The notes under the pieces were generated by a model. The model searched no databases. It was given only the letters and a program-made list of their open reading frames with translations, and was not told the DNA's origin. Below are positions 7,931-17,192 of a stretch of DNA of 64,000 bases, in pieces. This stretch comes from UBA993 sp964485855 (GTDB lineage: Bacteria > Bacillota > Dethiobacteria > DTU022), in the NCBI GenBank assembly GCA_964485855.1, contig CAZAKI010000007.1, positions 1 to 64,000 of the forward strand, in the 5' to 3' direction. Positions within the stretch are counted from its first letter, which is position 1. Each line of letters starts with the position of its first letter. A program made the position numbers and the translations under genes.

Positions 7931-8380
7931 TTGCAGATTATCTTCAACCATTCGTCGGACCAGGCCGCCGTCGGCCCGCCCCTTGACCCTGGGCATCAGC
8001 AAACCCATTACTTTGCCCATGTCACGGGCTGTTTGAGCTCCCGCTTCGGCGATTGTTTCACGCACTACCTTAATCAACTCTTCTTCCGAGAGCTGCTCAG
8101 GTAGATACTGGCGCAGGATTACGATTTCCTTCTTCAAGTCGTCAATTAAATCCTGGCGACCGGAACGCTCGTAATCACCTAATGATTCCTGTCTGCGTTT
8201 GACTTCCCGAGTCAGGATAGCAAGCTCTTCTTCCGCATTCAGCGGACCTTTTTTGGCAATAGCCCCGTTTTGCAGCTCGGACCGCAGCATACGGATCACG
8301 GTTAACCGAAAACGATCTCTCTCCTTGGTTGCTTCTTTCTGCTCGGTATACAACCTGTCTGCCAAGGATTGTTCAGACAT
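7928..8380 (-). CDS. yqeY: YqeY/GatB-like protein
   Basis: The 150-residue product begins MSEQSLADRLYTEQKEAT and carries the YqeY signature: RLTVIRMLRSELQN, a long charged helix, and a C-terminal domain resembling the tail of the amidotransferase subunit GatB (KVMGLLMPRVKGRADG). Its function is uncertain, perhaps tRNA-linked. It directly follows rpsU as in most Firmicutes. The ATG at 8380 is used: the GGAGGTG upstream would lie inside the coding part of a longer reading. A GTG at 8383 is an alternative. Confidence 0.9.
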   Translation of the reverse strand: MSEQSLADRLYTEQKEATKERDRFRLTVIRMLRSELQNGAIAKKGPLNAEEELAILTREVKRRQESLGDYERSGRQDLIDDLKKEIVILRQYLPEQLSEEELIKVVRETIAEAGAQTARDMGKVMGLLMPRVKGRADGGLVRRMVEDNLQ

Positions 8381-8404
8381 CACTAAAAACACCTCCGCCA
8401 ATAA

Positions 8405-8578
8405 TTAGCGGCGTCTTTTTCGCGCAGCTTCTGATTTTTTCTTGCGGCGCACACTCGGTTTTTCATAATGCTCGCGCCGCCGTGCTTCCGATAAAACCCC
8501 TGAACGGGCACACTGTTTTTTAAATCTTTTCAGAGCCTTATCCAGGGTCTCATTTTTACCAATTTTAACTTCTGCCAT
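8405..8578 (-). CDS. rpsU: 30S ribosomal protein S21
   Basis: A short gene giving 57 residues that start MAEVKIGKNETLDKALKRFK and end in a very basic tail (RRKKKSEAARKRRR), the pattern of bacterial S21, a small-subunit protein near the anti-Shine-Dalgarno region. A purine-rich GAGAGGGGGGAAG precedes the ATG. It lies 24 bases upstream of yqeY and downstream of the HIT gene, the usual arrangement. Confidence 0.95.
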   Translation of the reverse strand: MAEVKIGKNETLDKALKRFKKQCARSGVLSEARRREHYEKPSVRRKKKSEAARKRRR

Positions 8579-8632
8579 TAATCTTCCCCCCTCTCCAGAA
8601 ACCCGCTGCCCGGGAATGGAGCATAATAATGC

Positions 8633-8995
8633 TTATACTTCCTTCCCCTTGGCTATGGTTTGCAGCAAAGGTCTTCCTCCCAGGAGGTGGAGGTGAAGGT
8701 GAAAAACAATCTGTCCAGCATCTGCACCGCAGTTAATAACCAGGCGATAGCCTTTCTTGTCAATCTTAAAGCCCCTGGCAAGTTCATTGGCTACCGCATG
8801 CATATGACCGATTAAAGCTTCGTCTTCCTTCTCAATTTCAAGCAAACTGGGGATATGCTTGCGTGGAACGACAAGAATATGCACGGGAGCGGCCGGATTG
8901 ATATCTTTGAAGGCAACTACCTGATCATCAGCATAGACGATATCGGCATCCAGTTCCCGGTTGATAATCTTGCAAAAAATACAATCAGCAGACAT
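8633..8995 (-). CDS. HIT-family nucleotide hydrolase (HinT-like)
   Basis: A 120-residue protein with CIFCKIINRELDADIVY at the start and the histidine triad VFHLHLHLLGGR near residue 100. HinT proteins cleave purine nucleoside phosphoramidates and adenylates. AGGAGG lies upstream of the ATG. It precedes rpsU on the same strand, as in many Firmicutes. Only the CxxC near the N-terminus (residues 5-8) suggests the zinc-binding subclass. Confidence 0.93.
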   Translation of the reverse strand: MSADCIFCKIINRELDADIVYADDQVVAFKDINPAAPVHILVVPRKHIPSLLEIEKEDEALIGHMHAVANELARGFKIDKKGYRLVINCGADAGQIVFHLHLHLLGGRPLLQTIAKGKEV

Positions 8996-9015
8996 ATCGA
9001 TTCCTCCTGAGCGGT

Positions 9016-9024
9016 ATTATAACA
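9016..9024 (-). promoter_or_regulatory. Extended -10 promoter for the HIT gene
   Basis: Reverse strand TGTTATAAT (TGn plus a perfect TATAAT) lies about 20 bases upstream of the HIT start codon. No clear -35 box is visible at 17 bases, consistent with an extended -10 promoter. Confidence 0.45.
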
Positions 9025-9130
9025 CAGCAGTCTGGCCTTGAGAAGTAAACAGGCAATAATTAACCCCCTTGATTTACTAATCATTCTAATTCTCTTTCGG
9101 CCCTGCTATTACCTTTTAGGCTTGAAAGTT

Positions 9131-9159
9131 TTTACAGAGACCAGGCGATCAGCTATAAT
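9131..9159 (+). promoter_or_regulatory. Sigma-A-type promoter of selU-ylbF-HAD
   Basis: TTTACA (9131-9136) and TATAAT (9154-9159) are separated by exactly 17 bases and lie directly upstream of the selU reading frame. The predicted transcript start (about 9166) leaves only a short leader before the ATG at 9174. Confidence 0.65.
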
Positions 9160-9173
9160 AAAGAAGAGCGAAA

Positions 9174-10265
9174 ATGGGGAAAGCGAGGTTTTTATATTCA
9201 GTGGAAATCGATATACAGGAAGCGTTGGATCGCGATGACCTGCTTTTAATCGATGTCCGATCTCCTGGTGAACATGCTGAATCATCAATCCCAGGCTCGA
9301 TAAATATCCCGCTCTTTGATAACAGCGAGCACCGCCAGCTGGGAATAATATTCCACCGGTTTGGCGAAATTGAAGCTCGCCGTAAAGCGCTTGATTTTGT
9401 AGCCCCTAAACTGCCACAGCTGGTTCGGGAAATCAGTGCCGCCTGTGGTGATCGTGTTCCCCTTCTCTACTGCCAACGCGGGGGAATGCGCAGCCTGAGC
9501 CTTTACCAGGTACTTTCGCTCACCGGGACTAAAGTCCTGCGTCTAAAAAAAGGTTACCGGGCTTACCGTAAGCTGGTCAGCGCACGCCTGACTAACTATG
9601 AACTTCAAAATAGACTAATTGTGTTGCATGGATTAACCGGAGTGGGCAAAACCGAAATCTTGCTTGAATTAAAAAGACGCAATTTTCCGGTCGTTGATCT
9701 CGAAGGTCTGGCTCGTCATCGTGGTTCAGTTTTTGGTTCAGTAGGTCTCGGCAAACAACGCAGTCAGAAAGATTTTGACGCCCTGCTGCTTCAGGAACTG
9801 GATCGATACAGCTCTGAGCCGCTGATCGTGGTTGAAGGTGAAGGCCGCCGGATCGGCAATATCTACCTGCCTCCTTTTTTAGCTAAGGCCATGAGCGAAA
9901 GCGATAAAATTTTGATTACTGCTTCGCTGGAAACCAGGGTCGAACGTATTTTAAATACCTATGACCCCGCAATACTGGCCGGTGAAGACAAACTAGATCT
10001 AGAAAAAGCTTTACTTTCACTTGAAACCCGCTTAGGCAGGAAAAAAATAACCAGACTGAAAGAGTTAATGACTGCAGGCGATTACCGCGGTGTGGCAACA
10101 ATCTTATGTCATGATTACTATGATTGTTTATACAACGATTCAAAACCGGAAACGTCCAGTTTCAATGTCCAGATCGACGCTGAGAATCTATTGCAGGCGG
10201 TCGATCAAATTATAGAGATTATTATCCCTAAAAAAAAGGAGCTGTATGCTAATGACCCCTCATGA
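9174..10265 (+). CDS. selU: tRNA 2-selenouridine synthase
   Basis: The 363-residue protein has an N-terminal rhodanese domain with LIDVRSPGEHAESSIPGS and the catalytic-cysteine loop YCQRGGMRS (about residues 99-107). A P-loop domain follows with HGLTGVGKTEIL and the family segment VDLEGLARHRGSVFG. SelU (MnmH) exchanges sulfur for selenium in the wobble 2-thiouridine of certain tRNAs via a geranylated intermediate, using selenophosphate. Its presence means the cell makes selenophosphate. The ATG at 9174 lacks a clear ribosome-binding site and the leader is very short; the in-frame GTG at 9201, with GAGG 12 bases upstream, is an alternative start. Confidence 0.93.
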   Translation: MGKARFLYSVEIDIQEALDRDDLLLIDVRSPGEHAESSIPGSINIPLFDNSEHRQLGIIFHRFGEIEARRKALDFVAPKLPQLVREISAACGDRVPLLYCQRGGMRSLSLYQVLSLTGTKVLRLKKGYRAYRKLVSARLTNYELQNRLIVLHGLTGVGKTEILLELKRRNFPVVDLEGLARHRGSVFGSVGLGKQRSQKDFDALLLQELDRYSSEPLIVVEGEGRRIGNIYLPPFLAKAMSESDKILITASLETRVERILNTYDPAILAGEDKLDLEKALLSLETRLGRKKITRLKELMTAGDYRGVATILCHDYYDCLYNDSKPETSSFNVQIDAENLLQAVDQIIEIIIPKKKELYANDPS

Positions 10266-10638
10266 TGCCGCGCACGCCTTGGCAAAAGCATTACGTGAAT
10301 CACCTGATTTTAAGGAACTAAAAGAAGCTCAAACCAGCCTGAAAGCCGATCAGTCGGCGGTCAATATGCTAACAGATTTTCGCAAAGAGCAATTTGAAAT
10401 TCAAAAACAGCAACTCTCCGGGGTGGAAGTGTCGCCGGAGCAAGAAAAGAAGCTGGAGAAACTTTTTGAGGTAATCAGTCTAAATGCCCTGATCAAACGA
10501 TTTCTACAGGCTGAGTACCGGGTAGCAGTCTTACTTCAGGATGTACAAAAAATAATTGGTGATGCCACCGAAGAAATTATCGATCCGGAGCTGCTGGCCT
10601 TACCGAAAGAAGAAACCAGCAAAGAAGAGGAAGCATGA
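10246..10638 (+). CDS. YlbF/YmcA-family protein
   Basis: A 130-residue, mostly helical protein (DAAHALAKALRESPDFKELKEAQ...LKADQSAVNMLTDFRKEQFEIQ) matching the Com_YlbF family. In Bacillus, YlbF, YmcA and YaaT form an iron-sulfur complex that adjusts RNase Y action. AAGGAG is just upstream; either ATG at 10246 or the one at 10252 could start. The gene overlaps selU by 20 bases and the HAD gene by four, so the three are translated together. Role here is inferred only from the family. Confidence 0.8.
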   Translation: MLMTPHDAAHALAKALRESPDFKELKEAQTSLKADQSAVNMLTDFRKEQFEIQKQQLSGVEVSPEQEKKLEKLFEVISLNALIKRFLQAEYRVAVLLQDVQKIIGDATEEIIDPELLALPKEETSKEEEA

Positions 10639-11363
10639 TTCTCAGCAACCAAAGCGATTATGATGCCCTGCTGGTTGATCTGGATGGCACTTTATTACAC
10701 ATTGACCTGGAAAAATTTATTATGGCTTATGTTGATGCTCTTTCCGATCGCTTTACAGACATGATCGGGAAAGAAGAATTCATCAGGCATCTTTTTAAGG
10801 CCACAGCATTGATGGTTGAGAATATTGATCCGACAACGAATAACGAGACCGCTTTCTATGCTGCTTTCTGCCCTCTAATCAGACAGCCGCTGAAGAAAAT
10901 TGAGCCGATTATTGATCATTTTTATCGTAACGATTTTCCAAAACTCAGTCGCTGGGGACGTAAACACCCGGCAGCACAAGAAGTAGTGAAAGCAGCTCAC
11001 CGGAAAAAAATTCCTTTGGTGCTGGCGACAAACCCGATTTTTCCAGCTACGGCCACCAGGCAACGCTTGGCTTGGAGTGGTTTAAGGGAAAGTGATTTTG
11101 AGCTGATTACCACGATGGAAATAATGCATTTTTGCAAACCGCAACCGGAATATTACTTGGAGATATCAGAAAAAATCAGTTGTTCACCACAACGCTGTTT
11201 AATGGCCGGCAACGATACCTTGGAGGATTTGATCGCCGTCAAGGCCGGCATGAAGACATTCCTGGTTGAAGACTCAATCCTACAGCGCAGTGAAGTTAAT
11301 TTAAGCAGCGACTACCGGGGCAGCCTGAAAGATTTTGCGCTTTTTATCAGCAAACTAAAGTAA
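10635..11363 (+). CDS. HAD-superfamily hydrolase
   Basis: The 242-residue protein has the HAD motifs in order: DLDGTL (residues 15-20), LATNP (motif II), KPQPEYY (motif III) and GNDTLEDL (motif IV). It also has a helical cap of type C1 between motifs I and II. The substrate is not predictable. It starts within an ATGA overlap with ylbF and ends 15 bases from the convergent mtaB gene, with no recognisable terminator between. Confidence 0.85.
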   Translation: MILSNQSDYDALLVDLDGTLLHIDLEKFIMAYVDALSDRFTDMIGKEEFIRHLFKATALMVENIDPTTNNETAFYAAFCPLIRQPLKKIEPIIDHFYRNDFPKLSRWGRKHPAAQEVVKAAHRKKIPLVLATNPIFPATATRQRLAWSGLRESDFELITTMEIMHFCKPQPEYYLEISEKISCSPQRCLMAGNDTLEDLIAVKAGMKTFLVEDSILQRSEVNLSSDYRGSLKDFALFISKLK

Positions 11364-11378
11364 ACTGTAGCATCTAGA

Positions 11379-12692
11379 TTATCTTCTGTGAACCGGGGAA
11401 GCTTTAAGCATAGAACCGTCAATGCTCTCCAGTCGGGCATTAACCAGTTTGCCTCGCCAGTGTCTTCCCTTGATTGGGGTATAGATTCTGGTTCGCAAAT
11501 AATGCGGGGTAAAGCCTTCACCATAACAGTAAGGAATTACTTTCTCCACCAGGACAGGTTGAACACTGCCAATAAAACGTCTTTGGTACTCCTCGGCCAT
11601 CTCGTTACCGAGTTTGATCATCTCTTTGCTGCGGTTTTCCTTAATTTCATTGGGCAAGTGCCCAGATAATCCGGCTGCGGCTGTGCCCGGCCGGGGGGAA
11701 TACTTAAAAACATGAAGCCTGCTAAAACCTATTTCGCGGACCAAGGCCATACTTCGACGGTGATGTCTTTCCGTTTCGCCCGGAAAACCGACAATTACAT
11801 CACTGCTTAAAGATACACCGGGGATTTCCTGTTTTAGCCATTTTGCCAGGTATAAAAATTCTACCGGCTCATATGGCCTTTTCATCATTCTCAAGATCTC
11901 ACCATCACCGCTTTGCAGGGGCATATGCAAATGGGGACAAATCAGTGGCGAAGAGGCAACTTGGTCGATTAACCCGGCAGTTACATCGGAAGGCTCAATC
12001 GAACTGAGGCGCAGCCGCAACAAACCAGGCACCTGCACGATATCCTGCAACAAGGCAGCCAGGCTATAATCCTGGAAGTCAACCCCGTAAAGTCCTAAAT
12101 GCACCCCGGTTAGAACAATCTCGCGACAACCGCTGGCAATGAGGATTTTAATCCGATCAATGACAGCCCTGGGCGGCATACTACGTAGCGGACCCCTGAC
12201 CAGCGGCACAATACAATAGCTACAGCCCTGATTACAGCCCTCCTGTATTTTTAAAAAACCTCTGGTTCGACCCCGCCTTGAGGGAAGGGGTAAAAGTTCA
12301 AAAGCTTCTTCCTGGCGGTGTCTGCTGACCAGATTAAGGGTTGATCCGTGCTGTAAATTTTCAATTAGTCCGGGCAGATTTTCTCTGTCCCGGTTACCGA
12401 TCAACAGGTCAACTTCGCTCATCTGCCGGATTGTTTCGGAAGCACCCTGTGCATAGCAACCTGTTGCTACAATCAATGCCTCGGGCGATCGACGACGGGC
12501 TCGACGAATTGCCTTCCTTGATTTATGATCGCTTTCGGCTGTTACGGTGCAGGTGTTGATGACATAAACATCGGCTTGATCTTCAAAACCGGTAATCCGG
12601 TAGCCGGCCTGTTCAAAGAGAGCCTGCAGCGATTCAGTTTCGCAGTAATTCACCTTACAACCTAGGGTATAAAAAGCCGCCTTTTTGATCAA
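11379..12692 (-). CDS. mtaB: tRNA t6A37 methylthiotransferase MtaB
   Basis: A 437-residue radical-SAM methylthiotransferase. The N-terminal domain has three cysteines in CKVNYCETE, NTCTV and GCYAQG; the radical SAM core has CNQGCSYCIVP (about residues 153-163). A C-terminal TRAM-like segment follows. MtaB turns t6A37 into ms2t6A37 in tRNAs decoding ANN codons. It follows rsmE by two bases, the usual yqeU-yqeV order, in the heat-shock operon. The same window also has the TrmO fusion, a second enzyme acting on t6A37. Confidence 0.95.
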   Translation of the reverse strand: MIKKAAFYTLGCKVNYCETESLQALFEQAGYRITGFEDQADVYVINTCTVTAESDHKSRKAIRRARRRSPEALIVATGCYAQGASETIRQMSEVDLLIGNRDRENLPGLIENLQHGSTLNLVSRHRQEEAFELLPLPSRRGRTRGFLKIQEGCNQGCSYCIVPLVRGPLRSMPPRAVIDRIKILIASGCREIVLTGVHLGLYGVDFQDYSLAALLQDIVQVPGLLRLRLSSIEPSDVTAGLIDQVASSPLICPHLHMPLQSGDGEILRMMKRPYEPVEFLYLAKWLKQEIPGVSLSSDVIVGFPGETERHHRRSMALVREIGFSRLHVFKYSPRPGTAAAGLSGHLPNEIKENRSKEMIKLGNEMAEEYQRRFIGSVQPVLVEKVIPYCYGEGFTPHYLRTRIYTPIKGRHWRGKLVNARLESIDGSMLKASPVHRR

Positions 12693-12694
12693 AA

Positions 12695-13450
12695 CTACCC
12701 AACTCCCCGGGAAAAATCACCCCAGGCTGCCTGAACCAGAGTGACAGCGGCTGCAGCAGCAGTATCGCTACGTAAGATGCGTGGCCCAAGGTTGACTATA
12801 ACCGCACCGCCTGCTTTCAACCTTTCAATTTCCTCCCTGGAAAATCCTCCCTCAGGGCCGATTACTAAAAAAAGTGCCTGCGCGTAATTAAAAGGCTCTT
12901 GATGCCCTAGATCTGCCAGCGGTAAGCTCTGATCTTCTTCCCAGGGAACGATGATCCTATTTTGTCCGGCAGCAGATAGAAGTTCCGTAAGGGTACGGAC
13001 GGGATCAACCGGAGGAAGATAGGCTCTTTGACACTGGGCTGCAGAAGAACGAACAATATTTCGCCAGCGAGCCAAGCGTTTTTCTTCTTTGGTTTTATCT
13101 CTCTGCGGTATGCTGCGTTCAGTGTTGATCGGTGCAACCCGGTGAACTCCCAATTCAACCGCCTGGCGGATCACCAGATCCATCTTTTCACCTTTTAACA
13201 GCGATGGACAAATAACCACTTTCAGCGGAGATTCAAAATGGGGTACTTCAACCTCCGGCTGAATAAGAATTTCCCGCTGATCAGCTTTGATTACTTTGGC
13301 TTGAAAAACCCGCCCCCGCCCATCGGCCAACATCACCTGATCACCGGGACAAAGCCTTAAAACCCGAAAGGCATGATTTAAATCAGCCTCTGACAGGGCA
13401 ACCGCTTCCCCGACTTTTAGCGGGTAATCTTCCCGGAAAAAAAAGTGCAT
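12695..13450 (-). CDS. rsmE: 16S rRNA (uracil-1498-N3)-methyltransferase RsmE
   Basis: A 251-residue SPOUT methyltransferase. The N-terminal PUA-like region starts MHFFFREDYPLKVGEAV, and the C-terminal knot has IGPEGGFSREEI and LGPRILRSDTAAAAAV, which bind SAM. It methylates N3 of U1498 in 16S rRNA. It lies between dnaJ and mtaB with very short gaps. Confidence 0.96.
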   Translation of the reverse strand: MHFFFREDYPLKVGEAVALSEADLNHAFRVLRLCPGDQVMLADGRGRVFQAKVIKADQREILIQPEVEVPHFESPLKVVICPSLLKGEKMDLVIRQAVELGVHRVAPINTERSIPQRDKTKEEKRLARWRNIVRSSAAQCQRAYLPPVDPVRTLTELLSAAGQNRIIVPWEEDQSLPLADLGHQEPFNYAQALFLVIGPEGGFSREEIERLKAGGAVIVNLGPRILRSDTAAAAAVTLVQAAWGDFSRGVG

Positions 13451-13474
13451 GGTTGCCTCCCAACCAGCATTTGT

Positions 13475-14623
13475 TTAGCCACCACTGAAAGCATCTTTAA
13501 GATGATCAAAAAAGTTTTTCGTTTCAACCCCGGCTTCTTCGCCACTAATTTGGGCATATTCCATCAGTAATTCCTTTTGTTTCTGATTTAAACGCTTCGG
13601 GACCTTGATACCAACCCTGACCCGAAGATCACCCCTACCTGTGCCCCGCAAATGAGGCATCCCATGGCCTTTTAGACGAAAAGTTGTTCCATGTTGGGTC
13701 CCTTCCGGCACTCTGAGCGGTGCAGGACCATCAAGCGTTGGCACCTCCATCTCTACCCCCAGAGCAGCTTGACCGATGCCAATTGATACATCCAGATAAA
13801 GATCACTGCCCTTACGTTGAAATTGCTTGTGAGGATGAACTCCAATTACAACAAACAGATCACCCGGCGGTCCGCCGCGCAGCCCTGCTTCACCGCCACC
13901 GTTTACCCGCAGTTTGGTTCCGTGTTCCACTCCGGGAGGAATCTTGATATCAAATTTATGCTCTTTAACAACCCTGCCCTGTCCATTACAGGCCGGACAG
14001 GGCTCACGTACAGTTTTACCTTCTCCGCGACAGGCGACACAAACCTGGCTGCTGACAAAACGGCCAAATGGGGTGTTGCGGGTAAATTGCTGCTGCCCGC
14101 TTCCGCCGCAGGCAGAACAGGTTTCAGGCTTGGTTCCCGGCTTGGCTCGGGTGCCACCGCACTCTTCACAGGTTTCAGTCCGCGGTATTTTGATTGTCTT
14201 TTCAAGACCGCTGTAAGCCGCTTCGAGGGTGATTTCCAAGTCATAACGCAGGTGGTTGCCCTGCTCGGGACCTTGTGATCTGCGTCTGCTACCGCCCATT
14301 CCACCGAAAAATTGTTCGAAAATATCATCGATCCCGCCAAAACCAAAACCGCCACCACTGAAGTTGCCAAAGCCCTCAAAACCGCCTGCTCCGCCGTTAA
14401 AATTGGCCTGATGGCCAAAACGGTCGTATTGCTCGCGCTTTTGAGGATCACTTAACACATCATATGCCTCTTTAACTTCTTTAAAGTTCTTTTCAGCTTC
14501 GGCATCACCCTTGTTAAAATCGGGATGATACTGCTTCGCCAGCCGCCGGTAAGACTTTTTAAGCTCATCGGTTGAAGCATTTCGTTCAAGACCTAAGATT
14601 TCGTAATAGTCTCTTTTACTCAT
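13475..14623 (-). CDS. dnaJ: Chaperone DnaJ
   Basis: A 382-residue type I J-protein: J domain with HPD in QYHPDFNKG (residues 33-35), a glycine-phenylalanine-rich linker (about 75-110), four CxxCxGxG-type zinc motifs (CEECGG, CSACGG, CVACRG, CPACNG) and the C-terminal substrate-binding domains. It stimulates DnaK ATPase and delivers clients. It follows dnaK by 20 bases. Confidence 0.98.
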   Translation of the reverse strand: MSKRDYYEILGLERNASTDELKKSYRRLAKQYHPDFNKGDAEAEKNFKEVKEAYDVLSDPQKREQYDRFGHQANFNGGAGGFEGFGNFSGGGFGFGGIDDIFEQFFGGMGGSRRRSQGPEQGNHLRYDLEITLEAAYSGLEKTIKIPRTETCEECGGTRAKPGTKPETCSACGGSGQQQFTRNTPFGRFVSSQVCVACRGEGKTVREPCPACNGQGRVVKEHKFDIKIPPGVEHGTKLRVNGGGEAGLRGGPPGDLFVVIGVHPHKQFQRKGSDLYLDVSIGIGQAALGVEMEVPTLDGPAPLRVPEGTQHGTTFRLKGHGMPHLRGTGRGDLRVRVGIKVPKRLNQKQKELLMEYAQISGEEAGVETKNFFDHLKDAFSGG

Positions 14624-14643
14624 TGCTTTAAATCATCCTCTTC

Positions 14644-16497
14644 TTAACTATCTTTATTTTCATTCTCATCCTGGACGTCAAAGTCAGCATCAACAACGTT
14701 TTCAGCATCAGGATCTGCTCCCGGTTCTGCGCCTTCAGAACCCTCGGCTTCAGGCTGCTGGGCTTTAGCCTGTTCATATAGTTTAGAAGAGAGTTCGTGC
14801 ATAAAACTGTTCATCTTTTCTGTCGCTGCTTTAATCTGTTCAATATCTTCTCCTGCTGCCGCTTTGCGCAGCTCTTCCACTGCTTGCTTTACTTCTTCCG
14901 CCTTGGCGCTATCGACCTTATCCCCCAGATCTTTCAGCGCTTTTTCAGCATTGTAAGCCAGGCTGTCGGCCTGATTCCGGGCTTCCGCCAATTCACGACG
15001 CTTGCGGTCTTCGTCGGCAAATTGTTCCGCATCGTTGACCATGGCATCAATTTGATCTTTTTCCAAACCGCTTGATGCAGTAATGGTTATCTTCTGTTCG
15101 CGATTAGTGCCCAGATCTTTAGCCGATACATTGACAATACCGTTGGCATCGATATCAAAGCTTACCTCGATCTGCGGCACACCACGCGGGGCAGGTGGAA
15201 TACCATCCAACATGAATCGACCCAGGGTTTTATTGTCGGCAGCCATCGCTCTTTCTCCCTGCAGAACATGGATTTCAACACTGTTCTGATTGTCTGCCGC
15301 TGTGGAAAATATCTGTTTTTTCTCGGTCGGAATGGTCGTATTGCGTTCAATGATCTTGGTAGCCACTCCACCTAAGGTTTCTATACCAAGCGATAGCGGA
15401 GTTACATCAAGCAGCAATACATCTTTCGCTTCACCGCCCAAAACCGCCGCCTGATAGGCTGCTCCCATTGCCACCACTTCATCGGGATTAACACCCTTAT
15501 GCGGCTCCTTGCCCAACAGCTTGCGAATCGCTTCCTGGACAGCGGGAATGCGGGTCGAACCTCCTACCAGGATAATCCGATCAATTTTTTCTGCAGTTAA
15601 ACCGGCATCTTTTAAGGCCTGCTTGGTCGGTCCCATCGTTTTTTCAACCAGGTCAGCTGTCAATTCATCGAATTTGGCCCTGGTCAGATTCAAGTTAAGG
15701 TGCTTAGGCCCGTCCTGGGTTGCCGTAATAAAGGGCAAGTTAATATCAGTCGCCGTGACTGAAGAAAGTTCAACTTTTGCTTTTTCGGCAGCCTCAAGCA
15801 GACGCTGCAGGGCCATCCGGTCTGTCCGGAGGTCAATACCCTGATCCTTTTTGAATTCCTCGGCAATATAATCAACAATGCGCTGGTCAAAATCATCGCC
15901 CCCCAGCCGGTTGTTACCGCTGGTAGCCTTAACTTCAACCACGTCATCGCCCAGTTCGAGGACCGATACGTCAAAGGTGCCTCCGCCAAGGTCAAAAACC
16001 AGGATCTTTTGTTCTCCTTTTTTATCCAGACCATAGGCTAAAGCTGCGGCTGTAGGCTCGTTGATAATCCGCAGGACTTCAAGACCGGCAATTGTTCCAG
16101 CATCTTTGGTTGCCTGCCGTTGACTGTCTGTAAAGTAAGCAGGAACGGTAATGACCGCTTGCGTGATTTTCTCTCCCAGAAAACTTTCCGCGTCAGTTTT
16201 CAGCTTCTGCAATACCATGGCTGAAATTTCCTGTGGCGTATATTCCTTATCATCAATCTTAACCTTGTGTTTAGTCCCCATCTCTCGTTTGATTGAACTG
16301 ATGGTTCGATCCGGATTGGTGATCGCCTGTCTTTTCGCCACCTGTCCGACCAATCGCTGGCCATCCTTGGTAAAGGCCACCACCGAGGGTGTAAGCCTGC
16401 TGCCTTCGGCATTGGCAATGATTTCAGGTTCACTGCCCATTAATGCTGCAATAACCGAGTTTGTTGTTCCCAAGTCGATGCCTACTACTTTTCCCAT
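14644..16497 (-). CDS. dnaK: Chaperone DnaK (Hsp70)
   Basis: A 617-residue Hsp70 with the nucleotide-binding motifs GIDLGTTNS (residues 5-13), VFDLGGGTFDVS and ILVGGSTRIP, the linker LLLDVTPLSLGIET, and an acidic C-terminal tail ending in DENENKDS. AGGAGG precedes the ATG by seven bases. Its place between grpE and dnaJ in the CIRCE-controlled operon indicates heat-shock regulation by HrcA. Confidence 0.99.
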   Translation of the reverse strand: MGKVVGIDLGTTNSVIAALMGSEPEIIANAEGSRLTPSVVAFTKDGQRLVGQVAKRQAITNPDRTISSIKREMGTKHKVKIDDKEYTPQEISAMVLQKLKTDAESFLGEKITQAVITVPAYFTDSQRQATKDAGTIAGLEVLRIINEPTAAALAYGLDKKGEQKILVFDLGGGTFDVSVLELGDDVVEVKATSGNNRLGGDDFDQRIVDYIAEEFKKDQGIDLRTDRMALQRLLEAAEKAKVELSSVTATDINLPFITATQDGPKHLNLNLTRAKFDELTADLVEKTMGPTKQALKDAGLTAEKIDRIILVGGSTRIPAVQEAIRKLLGKEPHKGVNPDEVVAMGAAYQAAVLGGEAKDVLLLDVTPLSLGIETLGGVATKIIERNTTIPTEKKQIFSTAADNQNSVEIHVLQGERAMAADNKTLGRFMLDGIPPAPRGVPQIEVSFDIDANGIVNVSAKDLGTNREQKITITASSGLEKDQIDAMVNDAEQFADEDRKRRELAEARNQADSLAYNAEKALKDLGDKVDSAKAEEVKQAVEELRKAAAGEDIEQIKAATEKMNSFMHELSSKLYEQAKAQQPEAEGSEGAEPGADPDAENVVDADFDVQDENENKDS

Positions 16498-16546
16498 CCT
16501 TATTCCTCCTAAATTTAGCTTTTTTATAAAGGTTGTAGTTAACCTG

Positions 16547-17134
16547 TTACTTACACACTTTTACCATTGAGGGTCGCAAGATTCTCTGCCGATGGCGGTA
16601 TCCTTTTTGCAACTCCTCGGCCACTACTCCCGATTCCTGTTTTTCGCTTTCCACTTCCATAACCGCATGATGACAGTGAGGATCAAAAGTAGTGCCTTCT
16701 GCTTCAATCACACTGACCCCTTCATTTTCAAGAATCTGTTCCAGCTGTTTAAGAATCATCTCTAATCCCTGAATATATGACGCCGGCAACTCTTTGGCCG
16801 AACGAGCAGAAGCAAGCGCACGTTCAATATTATCTAATACCGGCAATAGTTTGTTTAAAAAATTAAACAGGGCATATTCCCTTGCTTCAGCCTGTTCCAT
16901 CTTGCTGATGCGGCGCAGGTTGTCAAGATCAGCCTGCTTACGCATAATGCGATCTAACAGCTCTTCCTTCTCCTTCTCCCATTCCAGCTTAGCTGCTTCT
17001 AACTCTGAGCGCTCTTCACTAATTTCAGTTTCTCCCTTGTGGTTTGCTAAGGTTTCTGATCCATTACTTTCTTCCTGCGGTTCAACCTGTTCTGTTTTTA
17101 GTTCAGTTTCCTTTTTGCGTTTTTTTTCACTCAT
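16547..17134 (-). CDS. grpE: Nucleotide exchange factor GrpE
   Basis: The 195-residue product has a long charged N-terminal coiled coil (about residues 1-90, rich in K and E) and the GrpE C-terminal beta domain (GVSVIEAEGTTFDPHCHHAVM). GrpE promotes ADP release from DnaK. The ATG at 17134 has AGGTGG eight bases upstream; the in-frame GTG four codons earlier overlaps that site and is not used. Confidence 0.95.
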   Translation of the reverse strand: MSEKKRKKETELKTEQVEPQEESNGSETLANHKGETEISEERSELEAAKLEWEKEKEELLDRIMRKQADLDNLRRISKMEQAEAREYALFNFLNKLLPVLDNIERALASARSAKELPASYIQGLEMILKQLEQILENEGVSVIEAEGTTFDPHCHHAVMEVESEKQESGVVAEELQKGYRHRQRILRPSMVKVCK

Positions 17135-17192
17135 TTGATCTACCACCTATCCGCTTTCCCCTATTTATTGTCAATCAGCAGGATGTGTCCCG

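Noticed and set aside
13903..14451. 182-codon reverse frame inside dnaJ in another phase
   Set aside because: Shadow of the glycine- and cysteine-rich dnaJ region.
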